A stretch of DNA of 64,000 bases from Clostridiales bacterium (GTDB lineage Bacteria; Bacillota; Clostridia; Oscillospirales; UBA644). The stretch is from contig JAEEJO010000050.1 in assembly GCA_016281915.1 (NCBI GenBank), positions 1 through 64,000 of the forward strand, given 5' to 3'. How positions within the stretch are numbered: position 1 is the first letter of the stretch; each line of letters starts with the position of its first letter. The notes beneath the pieces are model-generated. The model searched no databases. It was not told the origin of the DNA and saw only the letters and a program-made list of their open reading frames with translations. The position numbers were made by a program, and so were the translations under genes. Shown one piece after another: positions 28,546-39,835 of this stretch.

Positions 28546-31500
28546 TCAGACAGTCTTTTTATTGCCGTCTGTTTCTTTCGCAAGGTTTTCTTTTGCCGCG
28601 GACATCATCAGTTTCAGTCTGTTTATCTGGTTGACCTCTGATGCGCCGGGGTCGTAATCTATGGGCACGATATTCGCCTGAGGATAGCGGCGGCGGATCT
28701 CTTTTATCATGCCCTTGCCGGTTACGTGGTTAGGCAGACACGCAAAAGGCTGAACGCAGACGATGTTCGGGATGTTGTGATCAATCATTTCAAGCATTTC
28801 CGCGGTAAGAAGCCAGCCTTCGCCCGTGATATTGCAGGTTGAAAGGATAGTTTCGGCTTTTGCGGCAAGCTCGTCTATTTCTGAGATTTTGCCGAACCGC
28901 GGGAATTGATCAAGTGCTCTTTCGGAGTGAACGCGATAAAGCTTTGTCAGCACCTTGTTGAACTCGGTGAAGACAACGGCGTTTATTTTGTTGCCCGAAA
29001 GCTTTTCGTATTTTGTCTGAGACTGATAGCAGATATAGGAAAAGAAGTTTACAAGGTCTGGCAGATATGCTTCGCCGCCTTCTCTTTCTATATTGCCTAT
29101 AAGGTCATTGTTGCCGAGAGGATGATACTGAACGAGTATCTCCCCTACTATTCCTACTCTCGGTTTTGGTGTGTCGTCTATTTCAACTTCCGAAAAATCC
29201 TTCAGGATACCCATTGACGTTTTGTATATTTCCGAACGTTTTCCGCGGACCGCCTTCTGTTTGATGATATCGAGCCATTTGCGGTAGAGTTTTTCGGACG
29301 TGCCCTTTACCTTTTCATAAGGACGGGTGCGGAGAAACGCCCGTGAGAGAAGATCGGCATAAACGATACCGATAATAGTCTGATGAAGCATTGACGCCGT
29401 GAATTTGAAACCGGGATTTTTCTCCATTCCGACAAAGTTGAGGGAAAGGACTGGAACAGAGCCGAAGCCGGCGTCCTTCATAGCTTTTCTGAGGAAGGCT
29501 ATATAGTTTGTGGCACGGCATCCGCCGCCGGTCTGCGTAATGATAACAGACGTGTTGTTAAGATCATACTCTCCCGATTTAAGTGCGCTTATAAGCTGAC
29601 CGACGACTATAACCGAGGGATAGCATGCGTCGTTGTTTACGTATTTCAGCCCTTCGTCAACGGTGCTGCGATCGGGTTTTGCAAGTATCACCATATTGTA
29701 GCCTGCATGTCTGAAGACAGCTTCGAGAACTTCGAAATGGACCGGCGACATCTGAGGCGCGATAATTGTGTGGCGTTTTTTCATTTCGCCGGTAAAGATT
29801 ACCCTGTTGAGGCCGTAATCGGCAACGTGAGGCGTAAAGCCCGATTCCTTGCGATCGTAAATAGCCGAAATGAGAGATCTTATTCTGACTTTCGCCGCAC
29901 CAAGATTATTTACCTCGTCTATTTTAAGGACTGTATATATTTTTTCCGCAGATTCAAGTATTTCTGCGACCTGATCGGTGGTAACGGCATCAACGCCGCA
30001 TCCGAACGAGTTGAGCTGAATAAGCTCAAGATTTTTTGTTTCACGAACGACGTGCGCGGCGGCATAAAGTCTTGAATGATATGCCCACTGGTCAACGACG
30101 CGCAGAGTCTGTCTGTTTTCGGCAAGATGGCAGATACTGTCTTCGGTAAGCACCGCCATACCGCAGGACGTGATAATATTGTGAAGACCGTGGTTTATCT
30201 CAGGGTCAACATGATACGGTCTGCCCGCGAGAACTATGCCCGTGATACCGTTTTTGTTTATATATTCGAGCGTTTCCTCGCCCTTTCTTCGCATATCGTC
30301 TCTGAATCTGTCGTGTTCTTCAAAAGCAGCTTTCGCAGATGAAGCGATTTCATCCGGTCTGAATCCTCTTTTTCCAAACTCTTCGGTCAGATGTTTAACG
30401 AGTTTTTTCCTGTCAAGAAGTGAGAAGAACGGATTTATAAACTCTATATGTTTTTCCGAAAGCTGCTCAACGTTGTTTTTTATTACTTCCGGATATGAGC
30501 ATACAATCGGGCAGTTATAGGCGTTATTTGAGAAGTCTATCTCCTTGGCCTCATAAACGATTCCCGGGTAGAATATACGGGTCACGCCCTTGTTGATGAG
30601 ATTCACGATATGTCCGTGAACTATCTTTGCGGGGTAGCAGGCGGATTCAGATGGAATGGATTCGATTCCGCTTTCATAAAGCTTTTTGGAGCTGTTGTCG
30701 GAAAGGACGACTTCATAACCGAGGTTTGTGAGGAAAGTGAACCAGAACGGGTAGTTTTCATACATATTAAGAACGCGCGGTATACCTATCTTACCGTGAG
30801 GAGCGTCCTTTCGCGGTTCGTATGAAAAAAGTCGTTTGTATTTGTATTCATAAAGATCGGGGATATCCTTTGAGCTTTTCTCTATACCTGCGCCCTTATC
30901 GCAGCGGTTGCCGGAGATGAAGCGTTTGCCGTTATCGAATTTTAGGATTGTGAGCAGACAGTTGTTCGTGCATCCTCCGCAGCGCCGCATAGTGCTCTGA
31001 TACGAGAATTTTTCAAGGTTTTCCCTGCTGATGAGCGCACTTGTTTTTCCTGCTTTGTTTCTGGCTATAAGAGCCATGCCGAACGCGCCCATAAGACCTG
31101 CAATGTCGGGTCTGACAACGTCTCTTCCCGATATTATCTCAAAACTTCTGAGTATGGCATCATTGAAAAACGTTCCGCCCTGAACTATTATTTTTTCGCC
31201 GAGGTCTTTCGGGTCTTTTATTTTTATAACCTTCTGAAGAACGTTCTTTACAACGGAATATGACAGACCGGCGGAAATATCGGCAACGGATGCTCCGTCC
31301 TTCTGAGCCTGCTTTACTTTTGAATTCATAAAGACCGTGCAGCGCGAACCGAGATCTGCCGGTTCTTTCGCTTTGAGCGCCTCGTTGGCAAACTCGGCAA
31401 CGGACATTCCTATGGATTTTGCGAATACTTCTATAAAGGAGCCGCATCCCGAAGAGCAGGCTTCATTGAGCATGATATTTTCTATTGCGCCGTTTTTCAG

Positions 31501-32781
31501 ACGCGTGCACTTCATGTCCTGACCGCCGATGTCGAGAATGAAATCAACGCCAGGGAGGAAAAACTCAGCAGCCTTGTAATGCGCGATGGTTTCCACTTCG
31601 CCGATATCGAAGCTGTACGCCGTCATGAGCATTTTTTCTCCGTAGCCGGTCACGCCTGCGCAGCGAATGTGAGCCTCTTCGGGCAGAACAGAGTAAAGTT
31701 CGGTAAGTATCTCGCCTATTTTTTTCAGCGGATTTCCGCTGTTTGATCCATAATGCGAATAAAGGATCGCCCCGTCAGAGTCTATAAGCACCGCTTTCGT
31801 GGTAGTGGAGCCTGCGTCGACGCCAAGGAAGCAGTCACCGTGAAAATCTTTGAGAGGACGCGTTTTTGCGGTGTCCTTTGCATGACGCGCGCGAAAAGCT
31901 TCAAGCTCTGCGCCGTCCCTGAAGAGCGGAGGAAGAACGTTGAGCTTTTCAAACGATGAATTGCCGAGTTTTTTTATTCTTTCGGCAACTTCCGTCAGAT
32001 CGTATTCATTTCCTTCCGCAGAAAGAACGGCTGCACCGAACGAAACAAAAAGGTGCGCGTTTTCAGGGAAAACAACGTTTTCGGGAGAAAGGTGAAGCGT
32101 TTCGATAAAACGTTTTCTCAGTTCGGAATTGTAGTAAAGCGGGCCTCCGAGGAATGCGATGTTGCCTCTGATCGGTTTGCCGCAGGCAAGGGTCGAAATA
32201 GTCTGGGTAACAACCGCCTGAAAGACCGATACGGCTATGTTTTCTTTCGACGCGCCTTCGTTAAGAAGAGACTGAACGTCGGTTTTGGCAAAAACGCCGC
32301 ATCTGGCGGCTATGGGGTATATCTCAGTATAGTTTTTTGCAAGTTCGTTAAGTCCGTCGGCATCGGTCTGAAGAAGCGACGCCATCTGATCGATAAAAGC
32401 ACCCGTTCCGCCTGCGCATGTGCCGTTCATGCGCTGTTCGGGAGATACTTCAAAATATGTTATCTTCGCATCCTCGCCACCGAGCTCGATCGCAACGTTC
32501 GTCTGCGGAGCAACGCGTTTTACGGCAGCCGTTCCCGCGATTACCTCCTGAACGAAAGGAACGCCAATATGCTGAGAAAGACCGACGCCGCCTGATCCCG
32601 TTACAGCGAGTGTGGAGCGGATGGGACCGAGCTCGTCGCACGCCTCGAGAAGAAGCGACAAAACGGCATTGCGGACGTCGGAAAGATGACGTTTATATCT
32701 GGTGTATACGGTAGACATATTCTCGTCTACCACAAATATTTTAACTGTTGTTGACCCTACGTCAAGACCTGTATGATACAT
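28546..32781 (-). CDS. Giant acyl-CoA dehydratase activase-related protein (tandem BcrA/BadF/HgdC ATPase domains plus DUF2229/HgdB-like region)
   Basis: Two ASKHA domains ([15 protein letters not shown]... and [18 protein letters not shown]...), two Cys-rich [22 protein letters not shown] motifs, then C-terminal dehydratase-like region. Confidence 0.9.
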   Translation of the reverse strand: MYHTGLDVGSTTVKIFVVDENMSTVYTRYKRHLSDVRNAVLSLLLEACDELGPIRSTLAVTGSGGVGLSQHIGVPFVQEVIAGTAAVKRVAPQTNVAIELGGEDAKITYFEVSPEQRMNGTCAGGTGAFIDQMASLLQTDADGLNELAKNYTEIYPIAARCGVFAKTDVQSLLNEGASKENIAVSVFQAVVTQTISTLACGKPIRGNIAFLGGPLYYNSELRKRFIETLHLSPENVVFPENAHLFVSFGAAVLSAEGNEYDLTEVAERIKKLGNSSFEKLNVLPPLFRDGAELEAFRARHAKDTAKTRPLKDFHGDCFLGVDAGSTTTKAVLIDSDGAILYSHYGSNSGNPLKKIGEILTELYSVLPEEAHIRCAGVTGYGEKMLMTAYSFDIGEVETIAHYKAAEFFLPGVDFILDIGGQDMKCTRLKNGAIENIMLNEACSSGCGSFIEVFAKSIGMSVAEFANEALKAKEPADLGSRCTVFMNSKVKQAQKDGASVADISAGLSYSVVKNVLQKVIKIKDPKDLGEKIIVQGGTFFNDAILRSFEIISGRDVVRPDIAGLMGAFGMALIARNKAGKTSALISRENLEKFSYQSTMRRCGGCTNNCLLTILKFDNGKRFISGNRCDKGAGIEKSSKDIPDLYEYKYKRLFSYEPRKDAPHGKIGIPRVLNMYENYPFWFTFLTNLGYEVVLSDNSSKKLYESGIESIPSESACYPAKIVHGHIVNLINKGVTRIFYPGIVYEAKEIDFSNNAYNCPIVCSYPEVIKNNVEQLSEKHIEFINPFFSLLDRKKLVKHLTEEFGKRGFRPDEIASSAKAAFEEHDRFRDDMRRKGEETLEYINKNGITGIVLAGRPYHVDPEINHGLHNIITSCGMAVLTEDSICHLAENRQTLRVVDQWAYHSRLYAAAHVVRETKNLELIQLNSFGCGVDAVTTDQVAEILESAEKIYTVLKIDEVNNLGAAKVRIRSLISAIYDRKESGFTPHVADYGLNRVIFTGEMKKRHTIIAPQMSPVHFEVLEAVFRHAGYNMVILAKPDRSTVDEGLKYVNNDACYPSVIVVGQLISALKSGEYDLNNTSVIITQTGGGCRATNYIAFLRKAMKDAGFGSVPVLSLNFVGMEKNPGFKFTASMLHQTIIGIVYADLLSRAFLRTRPYEKVKGTSEKLYRKWLDIIKQKAVRGKRSEIYKTSMGILKDFSEVEIDDTPKPRVGIVGEILVQYHPLGNNDLIGNIEREGGEAYLPDLVNFFSYICYQSQTKYEKLSGNKINAVVFTEFNKVLTKLYRVHSERALDQFPRFGKISEIDELAAKAETILSTCNITGEGWLLTAEMLEMIDHNIPNIVCVQPFACLPNHVTGKGMIKEIRRRYPQANIVPIDYDPGASEVNQINRLKLMMSAAKENLAKETDGNKKTV

Positions 32782-32792
32782 TTTTTTATCCT

Positions 32793-33197
32793 TTACTTCT
32801 GATTTTCATCCTTAGCTTTTTCGATAATGCGAACGATCTTCACCTTCGGATCGAAATTTTTGTCAAGCACCTTCAGCCCGATAAAATACGCCGCAAACAT
32901 CGCTATACCCGCCAGCGCAAGGTAAGGATTTATAACGAAAAGACCGTATGCGGCAAATAAGATCGCCACTGGAACAAGGAATATATATAATATCACGAGA
33001 ACCGATTTTGCGTCCTCGCGCGTTTCAACCTCAACAAGATCGCCCACGGAAACCCCCAAAGGGTCGTAAGCGCGTAATTCAGATTCGTTCTTTGTGCAGA
33101 TCGCACTGTTTTCGCAATGCTCACAGCTTTTCGGGCGCGCGCATTTTACCTGCGCCATACCGCCTTTTTTATTGTAAACAATACCTTCGGTAATCAT
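32793..33197 (-). CDS. SoxR-reducing system protein RseC-family
   Basis: C-x5-C-x2-C-x5-C pattern ([16 protein letters not shown]), [27 protein letters not shown], two TM segments. Confidence 0.75.
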   Translation of the reverse strand: MITEGIVYNKKGGMAQVKCARPKSCEHCENSAICTKNESELRAYDPLGVSVGDLVEVETREDAKSVLVILYIFLVPVAILFAAYGLFVINPYLALAGIAMFAAYFIGLKVLDKNFDPKVKIVRIIEKAKDENQK

Positions 33198-34711
33198 TTT
33201 TCCTCACTATCTGCGCCGATAATCTTTTCGGCAACTCTCAGTCCGTCAACTGCGGAAGACATTATACCGCCTGCGTATCCCGCGCCTTCGCCGCACGGAT
33301 ATAACCCGCTTGCGCCGACTGCCTGAAGATTTTCATCCCGGACGATACGCATAGGCGCGGAAGTGCGTGTTTCGGGAGCGGTCAGAACACCGTAAGGGTC
33401 GTAAAAAAACCGTTTTGAAAACTCCCCCATTCCCTCTCTCAGCATCGAAAGCGTTTTTTCGGGAAAAAGCGTATCGAAGCTTCCGAGCTTTACGCCCGGC
33501 AAAAACGTCGGGGCAACGCGACCGAATCTATCCGGGGATGTGCCGTCTATAAAATTCTTTACGAGCGTTGCGGGGGCATAGCCTCCGTGAAGCGAATATG
33601 CCGCCTGCTCAATCTTTTTTCTCAGTTCAAGCGCCTCTCGCGGCGATGCGGAAGAAACCGTTGCAAGAAATGCGGCATTTGCGTTTTTTCCGTTTCTGCC
33701 GCTGTAGCTCATCCCGTTTGTAACGAGTCTTTTTTCGTCGGAAGACGAATTGACGACGTATCCGCCAGGACACATGCAGAACGTATAGAACGTTCCGTCT
33801 TTAAGATGTCTGAAAAAACTGAAGTCAGCCGGAGGAAGACGGCTGTCGTCCGCATTTTTGCCGTAAGACGCGGCATTGATGTCCGACTGCAGAAATTCCG
33901 CCCTGAAGCCTACGGAAAAAGGCTTGTTTTCGATAAGCAGCGGTTTTTTCATCATCAGCTCGTAAGTATCGCCCGCTCCGTTTCCGGTAGCGAGGATCAC
34001 TGCATCAAAATATCTCTTTTCGCCGTTAAGACAGACGTTTTTAAGACGTCCGTTTTCTACGGAGATATCGGTAAGCTTTGTATTATAAAGTATTTCGCCG
34101 CCAAGTGAGATTATTTCTTTTCTCATTGCTTTTACGACCGAGCGAAGAACGTCTGTGCCTATATGCGGTTTTGCTGCGGATAAAACCGATCTGTCCGCTC
34201 CGAAACGGCAGAACGTATTAAGAACGAATCTGCATCTTTCGTCATTTATTCTTGTTGTGAGTTTCCCATCCGAAAACGTTCCCGCGCCTCCTTCACCGAA
34301 CTGAACGTTCGACTCGGGGTCAAGCACGCCCGTTTTCCAGAACGTTTCAACGTCTTTTATCCTGTCATCCACAGGCTTTCCGCGCTCTGCGACGGTAGGA
34401 CGAAAACCATATGCGGCAAGAAGGTATGCGGCAAACAGACCTGCGGGTCCGAAACCTGCGACCAGGATTTTTTTTTCGCTGCGATACTGTTTTGAAAAAT
34501 CGTAGGAAAACTCGGAGTAAACATCGGACAGCGCGACGGTAAAAACCTCGGTTATCTCTTTTCTTCTGGCGTCAAGAGACCGCCTGAGCACAAATGCGCT
34601 CAGTGTTCCGGGCAGTCCTTCTCTGCGAAGAGCTTCTCTGACCGCTTCTTCATCGGAAAGTCCGAACGGGAGACGGACGTCGCGAATAAGTCCGTTTTTA
34701 TCAACACTCAT
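33194..34711 (-). CDS. FAD-dependent dehydrogenase, COG2509-like
   Basis: KKILVAGFGPAGLFAAYLLA, NVQFGEGGAGTFSDGKLTTRI, YPCGEGAGYAGGIMSSAVDGL. Confidence 0.92.
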   Translation of the reverse strand: MSVDKNGLIRDVRLPFGLSDEEAVREALRREGLPGTLSAFVLRRSLDARRKEITEVFTVALSDVYSEFSYDFSKQYRSEKKILVAGFGPAGLFAAYLLAAYGFRPTVAERGKPVDDRIKDVETFWKTGVLDPESNVQFGEGGAGTFSDGKLTTRINDERCRFVLNTFCRFGADRSVLSAAKPHIGTDVLRSVVKAMRKEIISLGGEILYNTKLTDISVENGRLKNVCLNGEKRYFDAVILATGNGAGDTYELMMKKPLLIENKPFSVGFRAEFLQSDINAASYGKNADDSRLPPADFSFFRHLKDGTFYTFCMCPGGYVVNSSSDEKRLVTNGMSYSGRNGKNANAAFLATVSSASPREALELRKKIEQAAYSLHGGYAPATLVKNFIDGTSPDRFGRVAPTFLPGVKLGSFDTLFPEKTLSMLREGMGEFSKRFFYDPYGVLTAPETRTSAPMRIVRDENLQAVGASGLYPCGEGAGYAGGIMSSAVDGLRVAEKIIGADSEEK

Positions 34712-34726
34712 ATCCGCACCCGGCCG

Positions 34727-35995
34727 TTACTGCACGTCTTCTATAGCAACGTTGACGTAGTATCTGTTCATAAAGCCGCCGTAAACGCCGCTCGGCAGCT
34801 CGACCTTAAGCTGATACTCTCCGTTTTCGTTCGGAACGGATGACAGATCGACTGAAAGCCTGAACGAATCCGGGAAGATCTCGGCAAGCGTGTAGTCCTG
34901 CGCGCGGAGTGTGATAACTTTATAAAGATCGGTGATCCTTGCGACCTTACCTTCGGGAACGTTCAGGAAAGATGCATTTTGCAGGTTAGCGGAAGAAAGA
35001 CGGAATGTTTTTGTCTCCGCGTTGCCGAGGTCGACCGTTACAGTTACCGTTTTACTGTCACTGACAACTTCTATGCCCGACTGGTTCTGAACGGTGAAGT
35101 CAAAAGTCTTTTTAGAATCGGTCACTTCGGCAAGGTTGATGCTGCCTATATTGTAAGTATCGATATACGAAAGGACATCCTCTTCCCCCTGCAGCTGCAG
35201 ATAAGGCGACGGAGAATAGGATACGGTAGCGTACGGCGTTTCGTCTCCACCGTAAGGATTCAGCAGCGACGTTGATATTTTCACGGATTTTCTATACTGA
35301 AGCGCCACGGACACCGTTGCCTGCGACGGTGAGAGCGAGAGGTAGGTGCGATCCACATAAGCCCTGTCGGAGGTAAGCAGAAGGATATCGCCTGACTCGA
35401 CGATGTTTTTTTCTGCATTCGTAACGTCGATGAGGACCTCTGCGAAGCTTATCGTGTCAACAACGCTTTTCGGACCTTCGACGGTTATGGTCTCGGGAGA
35501 AACGGTCTGTTCGACAACGGAGTATCCGGTCTTGAAGGTGCCGCTGCTTTTTACGTCGACCCTGAGCGTTGTGCTGCTCTTTTTGACGAATTCAAGCGTT
35601 ATTGAATCAGAACCGAGTATCTCATACGTAAGGCTGTCATCGCCGAGGGATATGCTGATGGGAACCTCGTAGATCCCTTCCGCCGCGACGGAGTTGAAGT
35701 TGAGTGATGCAGAGATTTTATCCTTTGAGTAATTCATGAGACTTGTTCTCGGTCCCGACACGCGAAGATTGACAAAAAACGAACGGCTCGTAACAAGAGG
35801 CATAAGGGAGTTATTGTAGGGAACCGTTCCCTCATATACGAACGAAATGGGAACGTTTGTGTATTCCTCGGATCTTCTCGGATCGGCAACGTTTACTATA
35901 TACAGCCATATGCCTATGGCGATTATTACGGAAAGGATCTTCAGAAAAAGTGAATTGCGGAAAAGCCGTTCGAAAAAAGCGGAAATTTTACTCAT
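34727..35995 (-). CDS. cdaR: YbbR-domain protein, CdaA regulator
   Basis: N-terminal TM, repeated YbbR-like domains, located directly after cdaA. Confidence 0.85.
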   Translation of the reverse strand: MSKISAFFERLFRNSLFLKILSVIIAIGIWLYIVNVADPRRSEEYTNVPISFVYEGTVPYNNSLMPLVTSRSFFVNLRVSGPRTSLMNYSKDKISASLNFNSVAAEGIYEVPISISLGDDSLTYEILGSDSITLEFVKKSSTTLRVDVKSSGTFKTGYSVVEQTVSPETITVEGPKSVVDTISFAEVLIDVTNAEKNIVESGDILLLTSDRAYVDRTYLSLSPSQATVSVALQYRKSVKISTSLLNPYGGDETPYATVSYSPSPYLQLQGEEDVLSYIDTYNIGSINLAEVTDSKKTFDFTVQNQSGIEVVSDSKTVTVTVDLGNAETKTFRLSSANLQNASFLNVPEGKVARITDLYKVITLRAQDYTLAEIFPDSFRLSVDLSSVPNENGEYQLKVELPSGVYGGFMNRYYVNVAIEDVQ

Positions 35996-36872
35996 CTTTC
36001 GTCTTTTCTCCTTTCAGCAGACCTTTAAGGACGTCCTTTTTACTGCGCGGCGTCTCATCTTTTATAAGCAGTTTGGTCAGCGCCTGGGGAAGAACGTCGG
36101 GAGTATAGCGACGGTTGAGCTTTCCGTCTACCGCAAGGGAGATAATGCCCGTTTCCTCCGAAACGATCACTGCAACGGCATCGGATACTTCAGAAATGCC
36201 GACACCCGCTCTGTGCCGCGTTCCGAGCTCTTTATCGATAAGCGATTCTGAAAGAGGAAGAACGCAGCCTGCCGCGATTATGCGGTTGTTGCGGATTATC
36301 ATTGCACCGTCGTGAAGGGGCGCTTTATTGAAGAAGATATTCATTATCAGTTCGGGAGTGGTATCTGAGTCAAGGGGGACTGATTTGCCGGATGAAATGA
36401 TGTCGCCGAGTTTGATGCTGCGTTCGATAACGATCAGCGCGCCTGTTTTGGTCGCGGAAAAATATGCAACGGCTTTGCAGAGGTTATTGATCATTTCTGT
36501 CGTGGATCCCTCACGGGCAAGGTTTTCCTCAAACGGAAGCAGCGGAATGTTTTTCAGGCCGTTTCTGCCTACCTTTTCAAGGGCAGAGCGAATCTCGGGC
36601 TGAAAAATAATGATTATCGCAAGCGCACCGAACTCAAGGAACGACTCGATTATAAAACTGGTCGCAGTGAGTTTGAACACACTTGAAAGTAAAAACAGCG
36701 CTATTACAAGGGCAATGCCCTTGAAAAGAAATGCGGCTCTCGTATCTCTGAAGAATTTTACCACGACGTAGACAAGAACGGAAACCAGCGCGATATCCAG
36801 GATATCAAAAAAGCTTATCGTTGAAACAGTTGAGACTATAAAGCTCCAGGCTTCCGAAAAGAACTCGCCCAT
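35988..36872 (-). CDS. cdaA: Diadenylate cyclase (c-di-AMP synthase)
   Basis: Three TM helices, DAC motifs LHDGAMIIRNNRI and LGTRHRAGVGISE. Start at 36872 (MGEFFSEAW) with GGGGTGG RBS. Confidence 0.95.
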   Translation of the reverse strand: MGEFFSEAWSFIVSTVSTISFFDILDIALVSVLVYVVVKFFRDTRAAFLFKGIALVIALFLLSSVFKLTATSFIIESFLEFGALAIIIIFQPEIRSALEKVGRNGLKNIPLLPFEENLAREGSTTEMINNLCKAVAYFSATKTGALIVIERSIKLGDIISSGKSVPLDSDTTPELIMNIFFNKAPLHDGAMIIRNNRIIAAGCVLPLSESLIDKELGTRHRAGVGISEVSDAVAVIVSEETGIISLAVDGKLNRRYTPDVLPQALTKLLIKDETPRSKKDVLKGLLKGEKTKDE

Positions 36873-37263
36873 ACATTCCACCCCCATTATAGCATACGAT
36901 GTAATTATATCATTATTCAAGAAGAAAATCAAGAGTTTATTGAGATATTTTGAGTCATTTTATCGAATTAATAAAGTCAATTGCGTATTTTTTCAAAAAA
37001 AGCCCGGAGTGCGTGATACCTCTCCGGCAGCACGGCAAAGCACAGACGGGAAAATGAAACGGATACGGCGCGAGGGAAATTTCGGGCAAGCGCTGCATCC
37101 CGAAGACGGTCAAATTCGAAAAGTTGTTTTTTTATAACAAAAAATTCACAATTAAATATTGCTTTTTTAATGTTGATATGATAATATAAATGTGTATAAA
37201 TATTGCAATTTATTCAGTAGTTCATCTTTCATACGGCTGAGAAGTGTGCCCGGAGGTGATTTT

Positions 37264-37722
37264 ATGCCTGTTTTACCCGATTTTATTAATATGACAATTT
37301 TATGGTTAATTATGCTGTTTATATTTGTCATAATTGAAGCCGTTTCGGTACAAATTGTTTCAATATGGTTTGCATTCGGAGCGCTTTGCGCACTTATAGC
37401 ATCGGCTCTCGGTGCCGAACCGTGGCTTCAGATCGTTTTGTTCATAGTTTTGTCCGCGCTCTCTCTGATCCTTACACGTCCGCTCGTGAAAAAGTATATT
37501 CTGCCCAAAAGAGTTGCTACAAACTACGAACAGGCAATAGGTAAAATCGCGGTCGTTTCGGAAGAAATAGACAATATCGCGGCAACCGGAGCCGTTAAGA
37601 TAAACGGTATTGAATGGACGGCAAGAAGCGAGGACGGAGCTAAGATCGCGGCAGGCAAGGAAGTTACCGTTGTTGCCATAGAAGGAGTAAAAGCTATCGT
37701 GTCGCAAAAAACGGAGCAGTAA
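37264..37722 (+). CDS. NfeD-like membrane protein
   Basis: TM-rich N-terminus and C-terminal OB-like domain (IGKIAVVSEEIDNIAATGAVKINGIEWTARS); GGAGGTG RBS before the ATG at 37264. Confidence 0.88.
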   Translation: MPVLPDFINMTILWLIMLFIFVIIEAVSVQIVSIWFAFGALCALIASALGAEPWLQIVLFIVLSALSLILTRPLVKKYILPKRVATNYEQAIGKIAVVSEEIDNIAATGAVKINGIEWTARSEDGAKIAAGKEVTVVAIEGVKAIVSQKTEQ

Positions 37723-37767
37723 AAAGAAATTCGCAAACTAATCAAAATAAAACGGAAGGACGTCTTT

Positions 37768-38736
37768 TTGACACAGGTAAAAAACATGCCCTATGATCTT
37801 GACGCAGTATTTGTTGCCGTAGGGGCGGTAATAATTCTGCTAATCGTAATCATCATCAGCAATATCAAAATCGTTTCACAGGCCCAGGCAATGGTCGTTG
37901 AACGCCTTGGAGCTTACGTGAAAACATGGCAGACGGGACTTCATGTAAAAGTACCATTTATCGAACGCGTTGCAAAGACGGTCACGCTGAAAGAACAGGT
38001 AGTCGATTTTGCACCGCAGCCCGTTATCACAAAAGACAACGTTACCATGCAGATAGACACGGTCGTTTATTTTCAGATAACAGACCCCAAGCTTTACGCA
38101 TACGGCGTTGACAACCCGATGTCCGCAATCGAAAATCTTACGGCGACCACACTTCGTAATATCATCGGTGACCTTGAACTTGACTCTACGCTGACGTCAA
38201 GAGACATCATCAACACAAAGATGAGATCGATCCTCGACACCGCTACCGACCCCTGGGGAATCAAGGTTAACCGCGTTGAGCTCAAAAACATCATTCCGCC
38301 CAAAGAAATCAGAGACGCGATGGAAAAACAGATGAAGGCGGAGCGTGAAAGACGTGAAGCGATCCTCCGAGCGGAGGGCGACAAAAAGAGCGCGATACTT
38401 GTGGCGGAAGGTCAGAAGGAAAGCGTTATCTTAAAGGCAGAAGCGCAGAAACAGGCTGCAATACTTGCCGCGGAAGCAGAAAAAGAAGTAAAAATAAGAG
38501 AAGCCGAAGGAGAGGCTGAGGCTATTCTCAAGGTTCAGAAAGCAGCTGCGGAGGGTATAAAGCTGATGAACGAAGCAAATCCGTCAGACTCGGTAATAGC
38601 GATAAAATCGCTTGAAGCATTCACCGCAGCGGCAGACGGTAAAGCAACAAAGATAATCATACCCTCGCAGATTCAGTCCATAGCAGGGCTTGCAGCATCT
38701 GTGAAGGAACTTGTAAACAATGAGAAGGAGAGTTAA
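37768..38736 (+). CDS. SPFH/band 7 (stomatin/QmcA-like) protein
   Basis: QAQAMVVERLGAYVKTWQTGLHVKVPFIERVAK, long Ala/Glu-rich coiled coil; downstream of NfeD. Confidence 0.93.
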   Translation: MTQVKNMPYDLDAVFVAVGAVIILLIVIIISNIKIVSQAQAMVVERLGAYVKTWQTGLHVKVPFIERVAKTVTLKEQVVDFAPQPVITKDNVTMQIDTVVYFQITDPKLYAYGVDNPMSAIENLTATTLRNIIGDLELDSTLTSRDIINTKMRSILDTATDPWGIKVNRVELKNIIPPKEIRDAMEKQMKAERERREAILRAEGDKKSAILVAEGQKESVILKAEAQKQAAILAAEAEKEVKIREAEGEAEAILKVQKAAAEGIKLMNEANPSDSVIAIKSLEAFTAAADGKATKIIIPSQIQSIAGLAASVKELVNNEKES

Positions 38737-38737
38737 G

Positions 38738-39328
38738 ATGGCGCAGAAAAAATATACCACAGAATATAAGCTTTCAATAGTTGACAGAATAGAAAACGGC
38801 GAATCGCGAAATTCAGTATCCAAGAAAACAGGGCTTTCTTCACTGACGATAAAGAGCTGGATAGATAAAAAGGATCAGCTTATCAATACGCTTTTTGAAG
38901 AGGCAAGGAACAGAAAGAAAGCAAACCGCAAAAAACGTTACAACGACAGAATAAAGGAACTAGTTGTAAAAAGGATCGAAGACGGCGAAAGCGTTTATAA
39001 GGTTAGCAAAGAGCTCGGTATCCCCTACCTTACGATCAAAAACTGGGTAATCGTTTCGCAAAACGAGAAAGAGCCCGCATCAGAGATAAATATCCCCGAT
39101 ACGAGCGACGTGATCATATCCGAAGAGGAGAAAAAAGAGCTTATCTCCTATATGGAAGAAAACGCAAAGAAAGAAACACCGGAAGATTCGATGCTCAGAA
39201 GCATTGACAGACAGAATGAAGAAATCGCAGCGCTCAAACAGCAGATATCGGAACTTCATGAAGAAATAGATATGCTGAAAAAAGCCGCTATCGCATTTGC
39301 AAAGCTGATCCCGTCGGATCTGACCTGA
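38738..39328 (+). CDS. Protein with two IS3 OrfA-type HTH domains and C-terminal coiled coil
   Basis: KKYTTEYKLSIVDRIENGESRNSVSKKTGLSSLTIKSWI and NDRIKELVVKRIEDGESVYKVSKELGIPYLTIKNWV, then EIAALKQQISELHEEIDMLKKAAIAFAKL. Confidence 0.75.
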   Translation: MAQKKYTTEYKLSIVDRIENGESRNSVSKKTGLSSLTIKSWIDKKDQLINTLFEEARNRKKANRKKRYNDRIKELVVKRIEDGESVYKVSKELGIPYLTIKNWVIVSQNEKEPASEINIPDTSDVIISEEEKKELISYMEENAKKETPEDSMLRSIDRQNEEIAALKQQISELHEEIDMLKKAAIAFAKLIPSDLT

Positions 39329-39352
39329 AAACGCAGATCATAAGAGAAAGAC

Positions 39353-39377
39353 GAGACTCTTCAAAAAGAAGGGTCTC
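39353..39377 (+). terminator. Intrinsic terminator
   Basis: GAGACTCTTC-AAAAA-GAAGGGTCTC followed by TTTTCTTTT. Confidence 0.8.
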
Positions 39378-39771
39378 TTTTCTTTTATGAATTTCCGAAA
39401 TCAGACCGTAATAAAGAGATCAGGGCACAGCTTCCGACACTATAAATAATTATCTCCCGTTCTGTGCAGGATTACGAAACAGTATCAAATCGCTGCGCAG
39501 GCAAAAAAAATGATAAAAAAAGGATTTTTCGGCGATATTTCAGAAATTTATAAACCATACATCCGAATTGCACCGAATATATCCGTTTTTCTTCGTTTTT
39601 CAAATTCCGTTTTCTGCGTCGTTATCGTTTTTTAGACGTGAAAAAGGCACCGTTTCGTTGGCGCAAATGTGAAATTTTAAATTTGAGATCGAGAAAAACG
39701 GAGGAATAACGAGAAAAACGGAGAAAAACAGAGATTATAAAATCGCAGCAATAAAAATTTCAAAACAGGTA

Positions 39772-39800
39772 TTGACAAATAATAAAGTCTGTGATATAAT
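39772..39800 (+). promoter_or_regulatory. Perfect consensus sigma-A promoter of rplM-rpsI
   Basis: TTGACA-17 nt-TATAAT. Confidence 0.88.
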
Positions 39801-39835
39801 TTCCGGGTATTGAATCTTAAACGGAGGGAATAATC

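Noticed and set aside
37192-37263. N-terminal extension of the NfeD-like ORF
   Set aside because: GGAGGTG directly precedes the ATG at 37264, and the extension has no membrane-protein character.
38738-39328. IS3-family insertion sequence
   Set aside because: No OrfB/DDE transposase, terminal inverted repeats or target duplication seen; tightly spaced with the upstream operon.
39801-39835. L13 autoregulatory leader RNA upstream of rplM
   Set aside because: The predicted promoter leaves only about 30 nt of leader, with no clear stem-loop structure.
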